NCBI RefSeq assembly: GCF_000661955.1 | Contig: NZ_CP007597.1 | Coordinates: 2,287,605 to 2,351,604 of the forward strand | Length of the DNA: 64,000 bases | Source of the DNA: Stenotrophomonas rhizophila | Lineage (GTDB): Bacteria > Pseudomonadota > Gammaproteobacteria > Xanthomonadales > Xanthomonadaceae | Direction of reading: 5' to 3' | Shown here: piece by piece, positions 24,502 to 32,895 of the stretch | How positions within the stretch are numbered: the stretch's first letter is position 1 | How the letters are laid out: every line of letters starts with the position of its first letter | Translations under genes and position numbers: made by a program | Notes under the pieces: generated by a model | The model's input: the letters and a program-made list of their open reading frames with translations, nothing else | Databases searched by the model: none | Told to the model about the DNA's origin: nothing

Positions 24502-26853
24502 TCAGCGCGACATCGAGTACGGCGCCTGGGCGCCCTCCCCCGGCCAGGCCTTGTTCGGCTCGGCCTGCAGGGTGAAGCGCAGCTCGCCGCCGGCCAGGAT
24601 CTCGGCATGGCGCAGGAAGGTGCGCTGCAGGGGCTGCCCGTTGAGGGTAACCGAGCCCACGTACTGGTGGCCCTTGGCCATCCCCTCGGTGACGATGCTG
24701 AAGCGCTTGCCGTTAGGCAGGTTCAACGTTGCCTTGGGCAGGAACGGGCGGCCGATGATGTACTCGCCACTGCCCGGTGCCACCGGGTAGAAGCCCAGCG
24801 CGGTGAACACGTACCAGGCCGACATCTGGCCCAGGTCGTCATTTCCGGCCAGACCATCGGGACGGTCGGCGTACTGGGTGTCCATGATCTGCTTCAGGCG
24901 CGCCTGGGTGCGCCACGGCTGGCCGGCATGAGCGTACAGGTAGGCCACGTGGTGGCTGGGTTCGTTGCCGTGCGCATACCAGCCGATCAGGCCGGTGATG
25001 TCTTCCATATGCTCGAAGATCGACGGGTCGACCTTGGCCTCGAACACCTGGTCCAGGCGGGCCAGCAGTTTGTCGCTGCCCCCGTGTGCGGCGGCCAGCC
25101 CGGCCACGTCCTGCGGCACGTACCAGGAATACTGCCAGGCATTGCCTTCGGTGTAGTCGGTGCCATACCCGCTGGCCGACGGATCGAACGGGGTGCGGAA
25201 GCTGCCGTCACGCTTGCGCGCGCGCATGAAGCCGGTCTCTGCGTCGAACGCGTGGCGCCAGTTGCCGGCACGGCCGTCGAAGGTGGCCTGCACGTCCTTG
25301 CGGCCTATGGCCTCGGCCATGCGTGCGATGGTCCAGTCGTCGAAGGCGTACTCCAGCGTCTTGCTGGCCGCCTCGCCCTCTTCGTCGATCGGCACCCAGC
25401 CCAGTTCGCGGTACTGCGCGATGCCGTCATACGGGCCGTAGTTGGCGGTGGCCACCATCGCATCCAGCGCCTTGTCGGCATCGAAACCGCGGATGCCCTT
25501 GAGGTAGGCATCGGCGATCACCGGCACGGCGTGGTAGCCGATCATGCACCAGGTTTCCTGGCCGTGGAACGCCCACACCGGCAGCATGCCGTACGCACTG
25601 TGCTGCTGGTGGGCGATCAGCGAATTGATGAAGTCGCTGTTGCGCTTTTCCGGCTGCACCAGGGTCAGCAACGGATGCAGCGCACGGTAGGTGTCCCACA
25701 GCGAGAACGTGGAGTAGTTGGTGTAGCCCTCGGCGCGGTGCACGGCATTGTCCGAACCGCGGTACTGGCCATCGGCATCCATGAAGAGGGTTGGGCCCAG
25801 CATGCTGTGGTACAGCGCGGTGTAGGCGCTGCGGCGATCATGCTCGGGGGCCTCGATGTCCACGGCGGACAACGCCTGGGTCCACTGCTGCTTCGCCTCG
25901 GCGCGCACGCGGTCGAAGTTCTGATCTTTCGCCTCGGCGTCCAGGTTGGCGATCGCGCCCTGCTCGCTCACCGACGAGATGGCCACGGTGACCACCAGCG
26001 GCGCATCCAGCGCACCAAAATCGAACGTACCCACCAGTTGCCGCCCTTCGATCTGCGGCCGCTGGGTGGGATCGTTCTGGCCCGGCGGTGGGAAGCCCTT
26101 GTAGGCAATGTCGGTTTCGGTGTTGTGCAATGCGTGGCCGGTCAGCGGGCGCGAGAAACGCATCGCGAAATACAGCTGCCGGCCCGGCGCCCAACCGCGG
26201 GTTTCGCGGAAGCCGGTGACCGTGCCATCGGGCTGCAGGCGCAGCCGCGACCACAGGATCTTGCCCGGATAGTCATACAGGCTGGTGCGCAGGTCGAGCA
26301 GCACCCGCGCCTGCTGGCCACGTGGATACGTGTAGCGGTGCACGCCGGTGCGGGCACTGGCGGTGAGCTCGGCACGCACCTTGTAGTCGTCCAGCGTTAC
26401 CGCGTAGTAACCCGGCTCGGCCTTCTCGTTGTCGTGATGGAAGCGCGAGGCATAGCCACTTTTGGGCTTGTCCGGGTCGCCGCGCTCCAGCCCGGGATCG
26501 CCGGTGAACGGCATCACCAGCACGTCGCCCAGGTCCGAATGGCCGCTGCCGGAGAAATGGGTATGCGAGAAGCCGACGATGCTGCTGTCGTCATAGCGGT
26601 ACCCGGCAGCCCAGCCGTAGGCCTTTTCGCGCGGCTGGATGCGGGTGTCCGGACTGAGCTGGACCATGCCGAACGGCACCGTGGCGCCGGGATAGGTATG
26701 CCCTTCCCCGCCGGTGCCGATGAAGGGGTCGACCGAGGCATAGGCTTTGTCAGCGGCGGTCTTGGCCGGGGCGGCCGCAGCCAGGCCGGAGGCGAACATC
26801 GCCGTGGCGGCGACAGCGATCAGGAGACGACGGTCCAACGTGGGCATCGGCAT
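24502..26853 (-). CDS. GH92 alpha-1,2-mannosidase-like glycoside hydrolase
   Basis: A 783-residue exported enzyme with a signal peptide ending near residue 27 (LAAAAPA). The N-terminal domain begins with the family signature SVDPFIGTGGEGHTYPGA. The C-terminal catalytic domain has HHVAYLYAHAGQP and GNDDLGQMSAWYVFTALGFYP, the GH92 hallmark with the calcium/acid-base region. GH92 enzymes remove alpha-linked mannose from N-glycans or yeast mannan by inversion. Length and motifs look complete. It stands alone, without mannan-uptake genes. Two in-frame ATGs (26853, 26847) are possible starts; neither has a strong ribosome site. Confidence 0.9.
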   Translation of the reverse strand: MPMPTLDRRLLIAVAATAMFASGLAAAAPAKTAADKAYASVDPFIGTGGEGHTYPGATVPFGMVQLSPDTRIQPREKAYGWAAGYRYDDSSIVGFSHTHFSGSGHSDLGDVLVMPFTGDPGLERGDPDKPKSGYASRFHHDNEKAEPGYYAVTLDDYKVRAELTASARTGVHRYTYPRGQQARVLLDLRTSLYDYPGKILWSRLRLQPDGTVTGFRETRGWAPGRQLYFAMRFSRPLTGHALHNTETDIAYKGFPPPGQNDPTQRPQIEGRQLVGTFDFGALDAPLVVTVAISSVSEQGAIANLDAEAKDQNFDRVRAEAKQQWTQALSAVDIEAPEHDRRSAYTALYHSMLGPTLFMDADGQYRGSDNAVHRAEGYTNYSTFSLWDTYRALHPLLTLVQPEKRNSDFINSLIAHQQHSAYGMLPVWAFHGQETWCMIGYHAVPVIADAYLKGIRGFDADKALDAMVATANYGPYDGIAQYRELGWVPIDEEGEAASKTLEYAFDDWTIARMAEAIGRKDVQATFDGRAGNWRHAFDAETGFMRARKRDGSFRTPFDPSASGYGTDYTEGNAWQYSWYVPQDVAGLAAAHGGSDKLLARLDQVFEAKVDPSIFEHMEDITGLIGWYAHGNEPSHHVAYLYAHAGQPWRTQARLKQIMDTQYADRPDGLAGNDDLGQMSAWYVFTALGFYPVAPGSGEYIIGRPFLPKATLNLPNGKRFSIVTEGMAKGHQYVGSVTLNGQPLQRTFLRHAEILAGGELRFTLQAEPNKAWPGEGAQAPYSMSR

Positions 26854-27291
26854 TTGGATCGATTCAGATGGTAGTCAGATCCTAGCACCCCCCTTACGGC
26901 ACCGCATGCTGCGCTGCGGCTGAATGGCCTCCGAAGCGTCAATCGCCGGCGCTATCGAATGCAACAAATTGCATGGATCGATCTATGGCCGTTCAACAGA
27001 CTGTCCCCTCCTTACTGCAGTGCACAAGAGAAGAGCCTGTCGATCCACCTCAAGCGAGAGCTGGTCTGCACTCTGCTCTCGCTACTTGAGAACTTCCGGA
27101 AAAATCACGTCGTTGTCACATCGCCATATCTTTGATCCATGCCAGCGAAGTGAATGCGGTCCTTTTCGGAGTTTTTTTCCCACAGGAGTAATGATAGCTG
27201 GTGACCCTTATTGGTAGGAGCCGCCAGCCCCCCGCGCTTCCACACCTACATATTTGTGCCTTGCTTGAACGGTGAAGCACTGGAGATAGCC
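26854..27291. other. AT-richer intergenic region upstream of the autotransporter
   Basis: This 438-bp stretch is visibly lower in GC than its neighbours (for example 26940-27200). A minimal 8-codon frame with AGGAG only 2 nt before its ATG (27191-27217) is probably chance. I could not fix a convincing promoter. The composition is consistent with the autotransporter 5' region having a different history from the surrounding core DNA. Confidence 0.35.
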
Positions 27292-29610
27292 ATGAAGATC
27301 CTTGTTCCCTGTTCCCTTGCGCTGGCCATTGCCAGCGGCCTTGCCGTTGCCGGCCCAATCTACGCCGCCACCCTCAATCCCGGCGAGAGCGCCACGGTCA
27401 ATCCGGGCGATCCCATCGAAAGTTGGACCGTGCGTGGCGCTGGTGCAGTACTTACGTTTACTCCCAGCAGTGCGGCAACATCCGTCAACACACGCGAAGG
27501 TGCGGCACTGGACATGACAGGTGCCGTAGTCAGTGGTAGCGAACCATTCGCCAGCGCCTTTGTTACCTCGGCCTCCGCGAAAGTTACCGGATCCACGATC
27601 AGCAACGACGGGGCGGCAGCTCTGGCCGTGACCAACGGCAACACCTCTGGGGGTCCAGCCGGTACGGCCGTAGTCACTGATTCCATCCTCAGCGGTCGCG
27701 GTGTGGGCGCCTACACCCAAGGCGGTGTCCTCGACGTCTCCAATACCCGCATTGAATCGACTGGTACGGGAACGGGCATGCTGCCGAACGATCTCGCCAC
27801 CGGGCTGGCGGTGTTCGCCAATTCCACAATCCGTGCCACCAACGGATCCACCATCATTGGCGATCAGAACGGTATCGTCGTCACAGATGCCGGCGGCGCC
27901 CCCGGTGGCACGATCGCCGACAACACCATTTCTCTGAATGGATCTCATGTCACTGGGCTTAGCGGCAGCGGCATTGTTGTGCACGGCACCAGCCTGATCG
28001 ACAGCACCACGGTAACCGTAGCCAACGGTAGTACGGTGACCGGCGGCAACGGCGTTGTTGCCGAGGCTGTCGATGGAGGCGTCCTGAATTTCAACGTTGC
28101 TGCGTCATCATTGCACGGCGATCTTCGCGCCGACGGCACGTCACAGCTGAACGCCGCGCTTTCCAACAACGCCAGCATCACCGGCGCCATGACCAACGTC
28201 ACCAGCGTGGCGCTGGACGCGGCCACCTGGAACATGACCGGCAATTCCACCGTTGGCCGGCTCGATCTCGGCAGCGGCACGGTGTCGCTGGGCAACGGCA
28301 CAACCTTCAACACCCTCAACGTCGCGGGCAACTTCAGCGGCAACGGCGGCACCCTCGCCTTCAACACCGCACTGGCTGGCGACACCGCGGCCACCGACAA
28401 ACTGATCATCGGCGGCGACACCAGCGGCAGCGCCAACGTGCGCGTCAACAACGTGGGCGGTGCCGGCGCACAGACCGACAAGGGCATCGAGCTGATCCGG
28501 GTGGGCGGAGCCTCCAATGGCCAGTTCAACCTGGCCGGCCGTGCCGTGGGTGGCCAGTACGAGTACTTCCTGTTCAAGGGCACTGGCGCCGATGGCAACT
28601 GGTACCTGCGCTCGCAGCTGCCGACCGCACCGGACCCCTGCGATACCGACCCCACCCTGCCCGAGTGCAATCCGGTGAATCCGGAGCCTGTGCTGCGCCC
28701 GGAGGGCGGTGCCTACCTGGCCAACCTGCAGGCGGCGCAGACCATGTTCCGCCTGGGCTATCACGACCGCCATGCCGGCCAGAACGGCGGCCGCGCCTGG
28801 GCGCGGGTGGATGGTTCGCGTACCGGCTTTGATGCGGTAAGCCAGCAGCTGGATGTGCAGGGCAACAGCCAGTCGCTCAGCGTCGGTGCCGATGTGTGGC
28901 GCAACGATGCAGGCAGCGGCGTGGGCGTGATGCTGTCCAGTGGCAATGCCACCAGCACGTCCACCAATGCACTTACCGGCTACTACGCGCGTGGCAAGGT
29001 CAAGGGCGAAGCACTGGGCGTGTATGGCACGTGGCGGGCGGGTAATGCCGTTGATCCGTATGCCGGCTTCTACGTGGATGGTTCGGTGCAACGTGCCCAG
29101 TTCCGCAACCGCGTGGAAGGCGTAGGCCTGGACGCGGAGCGCTACGACAGCCGCGGCTGGCAGGGCGCGATTGAAACCGGCTATGCGTTCCGTGTGGGCG
29201 GTGCACAGGCCGGCGGGATCTTCCTGGAGCCGCAGCTGCAGGTGGGCTACAACCGTTGGGACGACCTGCGCCACACCGAGGCCAATGGCACGGTAGTGAC
29301 CACGCAGGATGCCGATGGGCTGTATGGCCGCGTGGGCCTGCGCTTGTCCGGCGTGACCCGCTGGGGCGATGGTGCCGCCGATGTGCAGCCGTATATCGCC
29401 GCCAACTGGCTGCATACCCGCGCCGAGTCCCAGGTGTGGATGGACGATGAGCGCGTGGATGCGCGCATTCCGCGCAGCCGTGCGGAGGTGAGCGCCGGTG
29501 CGTCGTTGAAGTTTGCCAACGGGTTCGGAGCGTGGGCCGGGTTGGCCCGGCAGCAGGCCAGTGGGTATCACCAGACCAGTGCGCAGCTGGGGATGAGTTA
29601 CAGCTGGTGA
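27292..29610 (+). CDS. autotransporter adhesin-like protein (type Va secretion)
   Basis: A 772-residue protein starting at 27292 with GGAG 6 nt upstream. Residues 1-25 are a signal peptide (IYAAT). The passenger (about 26-450) is a Gly/Ser/Thr/Asn-rich beta-helix without Cys, resembling pertactin/AIDA passengers. A linker with two Cys (DPCDTDPTLPEC) precedes the beta-barrel (about 485-772), which shows the usual GGRAWARVDGSR...QSLSVGADVWR start and an aromatic C-terminus (SYSW). The passenger would be carried to the surface by the barrel, probably for adhesion or biofilm. The first part of the gene is less GC-rich than the barrel. A clear terminator follows. Confidence 0.85.
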   Translation: MKILVPCSLALAIASGLAVAGPIYAATLNPGESATVNPGDPIESWTVRGAGAVLTFTPSSAATSVNTREGAALDMTGAVVSGSEPFASAFVTSASAKVTGSTISNDGAAALAVTNGNTSGGPAGTAVVTDSILSGRGVGAYTQGGVLDVSNTRIESTGTGTGMLPNDLATGLAVFANSTIRATNGSTIIGDQNGIVVTDAGGAPGGTIADNTISLNGSHVTGLSGSGIVVHGTSLIDSTTVTVANGSTVTGGNGVVAEAVDGGVLNFNVAASSLHGDLRADGTSQLNAALSNNASITGAMTNVTSVALDAATWNMTGNSTVGRLDLGSGTVSLGNGTTFNTLNVAGNFSGNGGTLAFNTALAGDTAATDKLIIGGDTSGSANVRVNNVGGAGAQTDKGIELIRVGGASNGQFNLAGRAVGGQYEYFLFKGTGADGNWYLRSQLPTAPDPCDTDPTLPECNPVNPEPVLRPEGGAYLANLQAAQTMFRLGYHDRHAGQNGGRAWARVDGSRTGFDAVSQQLDVQGNSQSLSVGADVWRNDAGSGVGVMLSSGNATSTSTNALTGYYARGKVKGEALGVYGTWRAGNAVDPYAGFYVDGSVQRAQFRNRVEGVGLDAERYDSRGWQGAIETGYAFRVGGAQAGGIFLEPQLQVGYNRWDDLRHTEANGTVVTTQDADGLYGRVGLRLSGVTRWGDGAADVQPYIAANWLHTRAESQVWMDDERVDARIPRSRAEVSAGASLKFANGFGAWAGLARQQASGYHQTSAQLGMSYSW

Positions 29611-29614
29611 TGGC

Positions 29615-29645
29615 ATGGAGCCGCCCTTGGGCGGCTCCATTTTTT
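29615..29645 (+). terminator. intrinsic terminator of the autotransporter gene
   Basis: A perfect 11-bp stem (atggagccgcc/ggcggctccat) with a CTTG loop is followed by six T. It starts 5 bp after the stop codon. Confidence 0.9.
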
Positions 29646-29669
29646 GGGCGTCGCGGTGATCCTGGTGTG

Positions 29670-29852
29670 CGGGGAGCCGGCCAGCGGCCGGCACTACCGA
29701 GATCGTGCCGGAGCCGGCCGGCGGCAAGCATTACCGACATCGTGCCGGAGCCGGCCAGCGGCCAGCATTACCGAGATCGTGCCGGAGCCGGCCGGCGGCA
29801 AGCATTACCGACATCGTGCCGGAGCCGGCCAGCGGCCGGCAATACCGGGGTC
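29670..29852. repeat. 37-bp tandem array of SMAG/REP-type palindromes
   Basis: About five units with period 37 bp, each containing a gccggccNgcggc stem-loop core and an alternating gagatc/gacatc spacer (alternate units are near-identical, giving a 74-bp superperiod). The cores are the 'ccggccagcggccggcactac' type of GTAG palindrome seen elsewhere in the window. The array lies between the autotransporter terminator and the convergent symporter gene, which ends 17 bp later. Confidence 0.8.
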
Positions 29853-29868
29853 GCACGGGAGCGCCGGG

Positions 29869-31356
29869 TCAGGCGGGGCGCGCGTCGTCGGGGATGGCCG
29901 CCTCGGGCAGCGTTGGCTGGGCGTTGTCGACGGTCATCAGGGCGTCGCTGCGCAGCAAGGCGCGGGCTTCGGCTTCGCTGGCCACCGCCGGCGGCGAGCC
30001 GCGCAGCGGCAGGCGCGCGGTTTCGGTGACGAACAGCATGGTGATGATGCCAATGACCGCTGCACCCATCAGGTAGTACGCCGGCACCAGTGGGTCGCCG
30101 GTGCGCTCGACCAGCCACGCGGTGACCAGCGGCGTGGTGCCACCGAACAGCGATACCGAGACATTGAAGGCAATCGACAGCGCGCTGTAACGCACCGGGG
30201 TGTAGAACAACGCCGGCAGCGTGGAGGGCATCGAACTGGTGAAGCACACCAGGGCCAGGCCCAGCAGCATCAGGCCCAGGAAGATCAACCAGTCGTTGCC
30301 GGTACCGATCAGTTTCAGGCACGGAATGGCCAGCGCGAACAACGCGATGCACGCGCCGATGATCATCGGGCGGCGGCCAAGCTTGTCACTGAACAGGCCG
30401 CCGACCACGTTGAGCGGCATCATCACCAGCATCACGATGATGATCAGCAGCAGGCCCTTGCTTTCGGCGTAGCCCATGGTGACGCTGAGGTAGCTGGGCA
30501 TGTAGGTGAGCAGCATGTAGTCGGTGACGTTGAACACCAGCACCAGGCCCACGCACTTGAGCAGCTGCGGCCAATGCACGCGGAACAGCGCACCCAGGCC
30601 GGGGCGCTCGTTGTCGCGCTTGTCGGCCTCTTCGGCATAGGCCCGGAACGCCGGGGTCTCTTCGAGCTTCATGCGCATGTACAGGCCCAGCAGGCCCAGC
30701 GGACCGGCCACCAGGAACGGGATGCGCCAGCCCCAGTCCAGCATCTGCGCGCTGCTCAACGCCATATGCAGCGCCGTCACGGTGCCCGCGCCGGCGATGT
30801 AGCCGCCCAGCGTGCCGAACTCCAGCCAGCTGCCCATCAGGCCGCGGTTGCGGTCGGTGGAATACTCGGCGATGAAGGTGGCCGCGCCGCCATACTCGCC
30901 ACCGGTGGAGAAGCCCTGCACCAGCCGCGCCAGCAGCAGCAACGCCGGGGCCCACAACCCGATGCGCTCATAGGACGGAATCAAACCGATGCTGAAGGTG
31001 CCCAGCGCCATCAGAATCATGGTGAAGGCCAGCACTTTCTGGCGGCCGTACTTGTCGCCCAGCGGCCCGAACACCAGGCCGCCCAATGGACGCACCAGGA
31101 AGGCCACGGTGAACGTGGCGAAGGTGGCGATCAGCTGTGCGGTCGGATTGCTGGCGGGAAAGAACACCTGCCCCAGGGTGACCGCGATGTAGCCGTACAC
31201 ACCGAAATCGAACCACTCCATCGCATTGCCGAGGGCGGCGGCACCCACGGCCTTCTTGAGCATCGGGCGATCAACAACGGTCACTTCATCCACCTGGACG
31301 TGGCGACGGCGTTTGAACCACCCGAAATGGGCGTGTGCGGCATGCAGGTCCTGCAT
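29869..31356 (-). CDS. MHS-family (ProP-like) MFS symporter
   Basis: A 495-residue transporter starting at 31356 with AGGAG 8 nt upstream. Motifs typical of metabolite:H+ symporters are visible: GNAMEWFDFGVYG in helix 1, GDKYGRQKVL in loop 2-3, and RLVQGFSTGGEYGGAA in helix 4-5. The closest match by memory is the proline/betaine transporter ProP, but the long C-terminal coiled coil of E. coli ProP is replaced by a short acidic tail. Alpha-ketoglutarate or shikimate transport is therefore also possible. It is a single-gene unit. Confidence 0.85.
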   Translation of the reverse strand: MQDLHAAHAHFGWFKRRRHVQVDEVTVVDRPMLKKAVGAAALGNAMEWFDFGVYGYIAVTLGQVFFPASNPTAQLIATFATFTVAFLVRPLGGLVFGPLGDKYGRQKVLAFTMILMALGTFSIGLIPSYERIGLWAPALLLLARLVQGFSTGGEYGGAATFIAEYSTDRNRGLMGSWLEFGTLGGYIAGAGTVTALHMALSSAQMLDWGWRIPFLVAGPLGLLGLYMRMKLEETPAFRAYAEEADKRDNERPGLGALFRVHWPQLLKCVGLVLVFNVTDYMLLTYMPSYLSVTMGYAESKGLLLIIIVMLVMMPLNVVGGLFSDKLGRRPMIIGACIALFALAIPCLKLIGTGNDWLIFLGLMLLGLALVCFTSSMPSTLPALFYTPVRYSALSIAFNVSVSLFGGTTPLVTAWLVERTGDPLVPAYYLMGAAVIGIITMLFVTETARLPLRGSPPAVASEAEARALLRSDALMTVDNAQPTLPEAAIPDDARPA

Positions 31357-31728
31357 TCTGCTTTCTCCTGGAAGCATGGCCACCACCACGCCCGAGGTCC
31401 CGCGCACGGCACAGGAAAGAACCGCCTTCGAAAGAACGCAGCACGAGGCGCGAAGAAGGGGTGGCAACAGGCGTTCCCGGACGGCCGCGTGGAATTCCAC
31501 GGCGCTGCAGGAAGGGTGACCGAGAGACGGGCAACGGCCCGAGACAATGATCAAGCGACACATGGTACTACACATCGAAAATGTGATCCTTACCTCATCT
31601 TCACGTGAGTACTACGCAACGCTATCGATGGACATGAGGAATCGTGCAGAATCCGTGCGCCGCTGCGGCGTGCTCACACGGAACGTGCGCGCGGCATCCC
31701 ATCACCAGCACGAAGAGATACCACCCCG
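31357..31728. other. 372-bp divergent intergenic region
   Basis: It separates the symporter and the secreted protein at 31729. It contains GC-rich chance frames and an AT-richer stretch near 31550-31620 (gatccttacctcatcttcacg) that may hold the promoters. I saw no clear operator, RNA gene or repeat. Confidence 0.3.
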
Positions 31729-32256
31729 ATGTCCATCAAGACCACCACCCTGTGCGCCCTGCTCGGCCTGCTCGCACCCACCGCCGCCATGGCCCAGGAC
31801 AGCGCCGCTACGCTGTCCCGCCTGCTGGAATGCAAACTGACCGCTGACCAGGTGGCCGCCTTCACCGACAGCATCAACGCCGAAGAAGTCACCGACTTCG
31901 CCCATGCCGGTTCGGCAGCGTCCGGCGACGCCGCGCTCAGCCTCTGGAAGAGCGACGCGCCCATCACCGCCTGGGGCGAAACGTCCGACCTGGTGCACCT
32001 GTCCAGCACCACCGAAATGCTGCTGGCCTTCAAGGTAGCCCCCGGCCAGGAACTGAGCCGCGGCAAGACCATCGTGGACCGCATCGGCGGGATGTCGCCG
32101 CGCCCGGACCAGGCGGCCATGGAAGAGACCTACGGCTGGAAAGGCATGGACTACCGCAAGCCGCTGGGCGGCAACCGCACCGCCCGCGTGCTGGTGGACC
32201 TGAGCTACTCGCCGGGCTGGGTGACGGTGGGCTGCGCGTACAGCGACATCCTGTAA
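31729..32256 (+). CDS. exported protein of unknown function
   Basis: A 175-residue protein with a clear signal peptide (MSIKTTTLCALLGLLAPTAAMAQ, cut after residue 23). The mature part is mixed alpha/beta with Cys35 and Cys169, which could form a disulfide. Its start lacks a strong Shine-Dalgarno but the signal peptide supports it. I do not recognise the family. It stands alone, 210 bp before the PAS-protein gene. Confidence 0.7.
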   Translation: MSIKTTTLCALLGLLAPTAAMAQDSAATLSRLLECKLTADQVAAFTDSINAEEVTDFAHAGSAASGDAALSLWKSDAPITAWGETSDLVHLSSTTEMLLAFKVAPGQELSRGKTIVDRIGGMSPRPDQAAMEETYGWKGMDYRKPLGGNRTARVLVDLSYSPGWVTVGCAYSDIL

Positions 32257-32351
32257 GTACCCGCTGCGCATGCACGGCGGTGCGGGCGCCGATGCCGCGC
32301 CGCGTGCGTGCGCGCATGCGACGCAATGTCGCAGCGGCGGCAACGGCGACC

Positions 32352-32365
32352 TTGACCTTTGTCAT
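32352..32365 (+). promoter_or_regulatory. candidate FNR-type site upstream of the PAS-diflavin operon
   Basis: TTGACctttGTCAT matches 7 of 10 defined positions of the FNR/ANR consensus TTGATN4ATCAA and lies about 100 bp before the PAS gene. An FNR-type regulator is encoded next to the operon. The match is imperfect. Confidence 0.3.
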
Positions 32366-32466
32366 GGTGGTGCCTGGGGGCTACGTCGATCCTGTACGCG
32401 ACACGACGTCAACGCGTTGCCGGTACGCCGGCATCGCACCCACCACACCGCTCCAAGGAACCCGCC

Positions 32467-32895
32467 ATGTCTTACGCCCCCGACAATGCCCAGCTGTTGA
32501 ACGCACTGCAGAACGTCATGGTGATCTCCACCACCGACCTGCAGGGCAACATCACCTATGCCAATGACCTGTTCTGCACGCTCACCGGCTTCACCCGCGA
32601 TGAGCTGATTGGCCAGCCGCACAGCATCGTGCGCCACCCGGACGTGCCCAAGGCCGTCTACAAGGACATGTGGGACACGATCAAGGCCGGCAAGAGCTGG
32701 ACCGGCATCGTGCCGAACCTGGGCAAGGGTGGCGTGCTGTACGTGGTGGACACCACCGTGCAGCCGCTGTTCGACGCTGACGGTGCGATCACCGCCTACA
32801 TCAGCATCCGCCGCGTGGTGAATGACCTGATGGGCAACTTCGACGCGGTGGAGTTCAGCAAGGAAAAGTTCGACGACTTCTACGCTGCCGCCTGA
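32467..32895 (+). CDS. stand-alone Aer-like PAS domain protein
   Basis: A 142-residue soluble protein made of essentially one PAS domain (about 10-125). The stretch GQPHSIVRHPDVPKAVYKDMW...AGKSWTGIV is the FAD-binding type found in the aerotaxis receptor Aer. There is no output domain and no membrane segment, so it must signal through a partner. Its TGA overlaps the ATG of the diflavin reductase (TGATG), so the two are made together. A short linker and amphipathic tail (FSKEKFDDFYAAA) follow the PAS core. Confidence 0.85.
   Translation: MSYAPDNAQLLNALQNVMVISTTDLQGNITYANDLFCTLTGFTRDELIGQPHSIVRHPDVPKAVYKDMWDTIKAGKSWTGIVPNLGKGGVLYVVDTTVQPLFDADGAITAYISIRRVVNDLMGNFDAVEFSKEKFDDFYAAA

Noticed and set aside
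24208..26874. 888-codon open frame antisense to the GH92 gene
   Set aside because: It mirrors a gene with full GH92 motifs; the protein has no recognisable motif and its composition (His/Arg/Gly-rich) is typical of antisense frames in GC-rich DNA.
27191..27217. 8-codon frame with AGGAG upstream, as a leader peptide of the autotransporter
   Set aside because: The Shine-Dalgarno is only 2 nt from the ATG and no hairpin depends on the frame.
29670..29852. Regularly spaced repeats as a possible CRISPR array
   Set aside because: Units are contiguous palindromes with near-identical spacers and no cas genes; they are REP elements.
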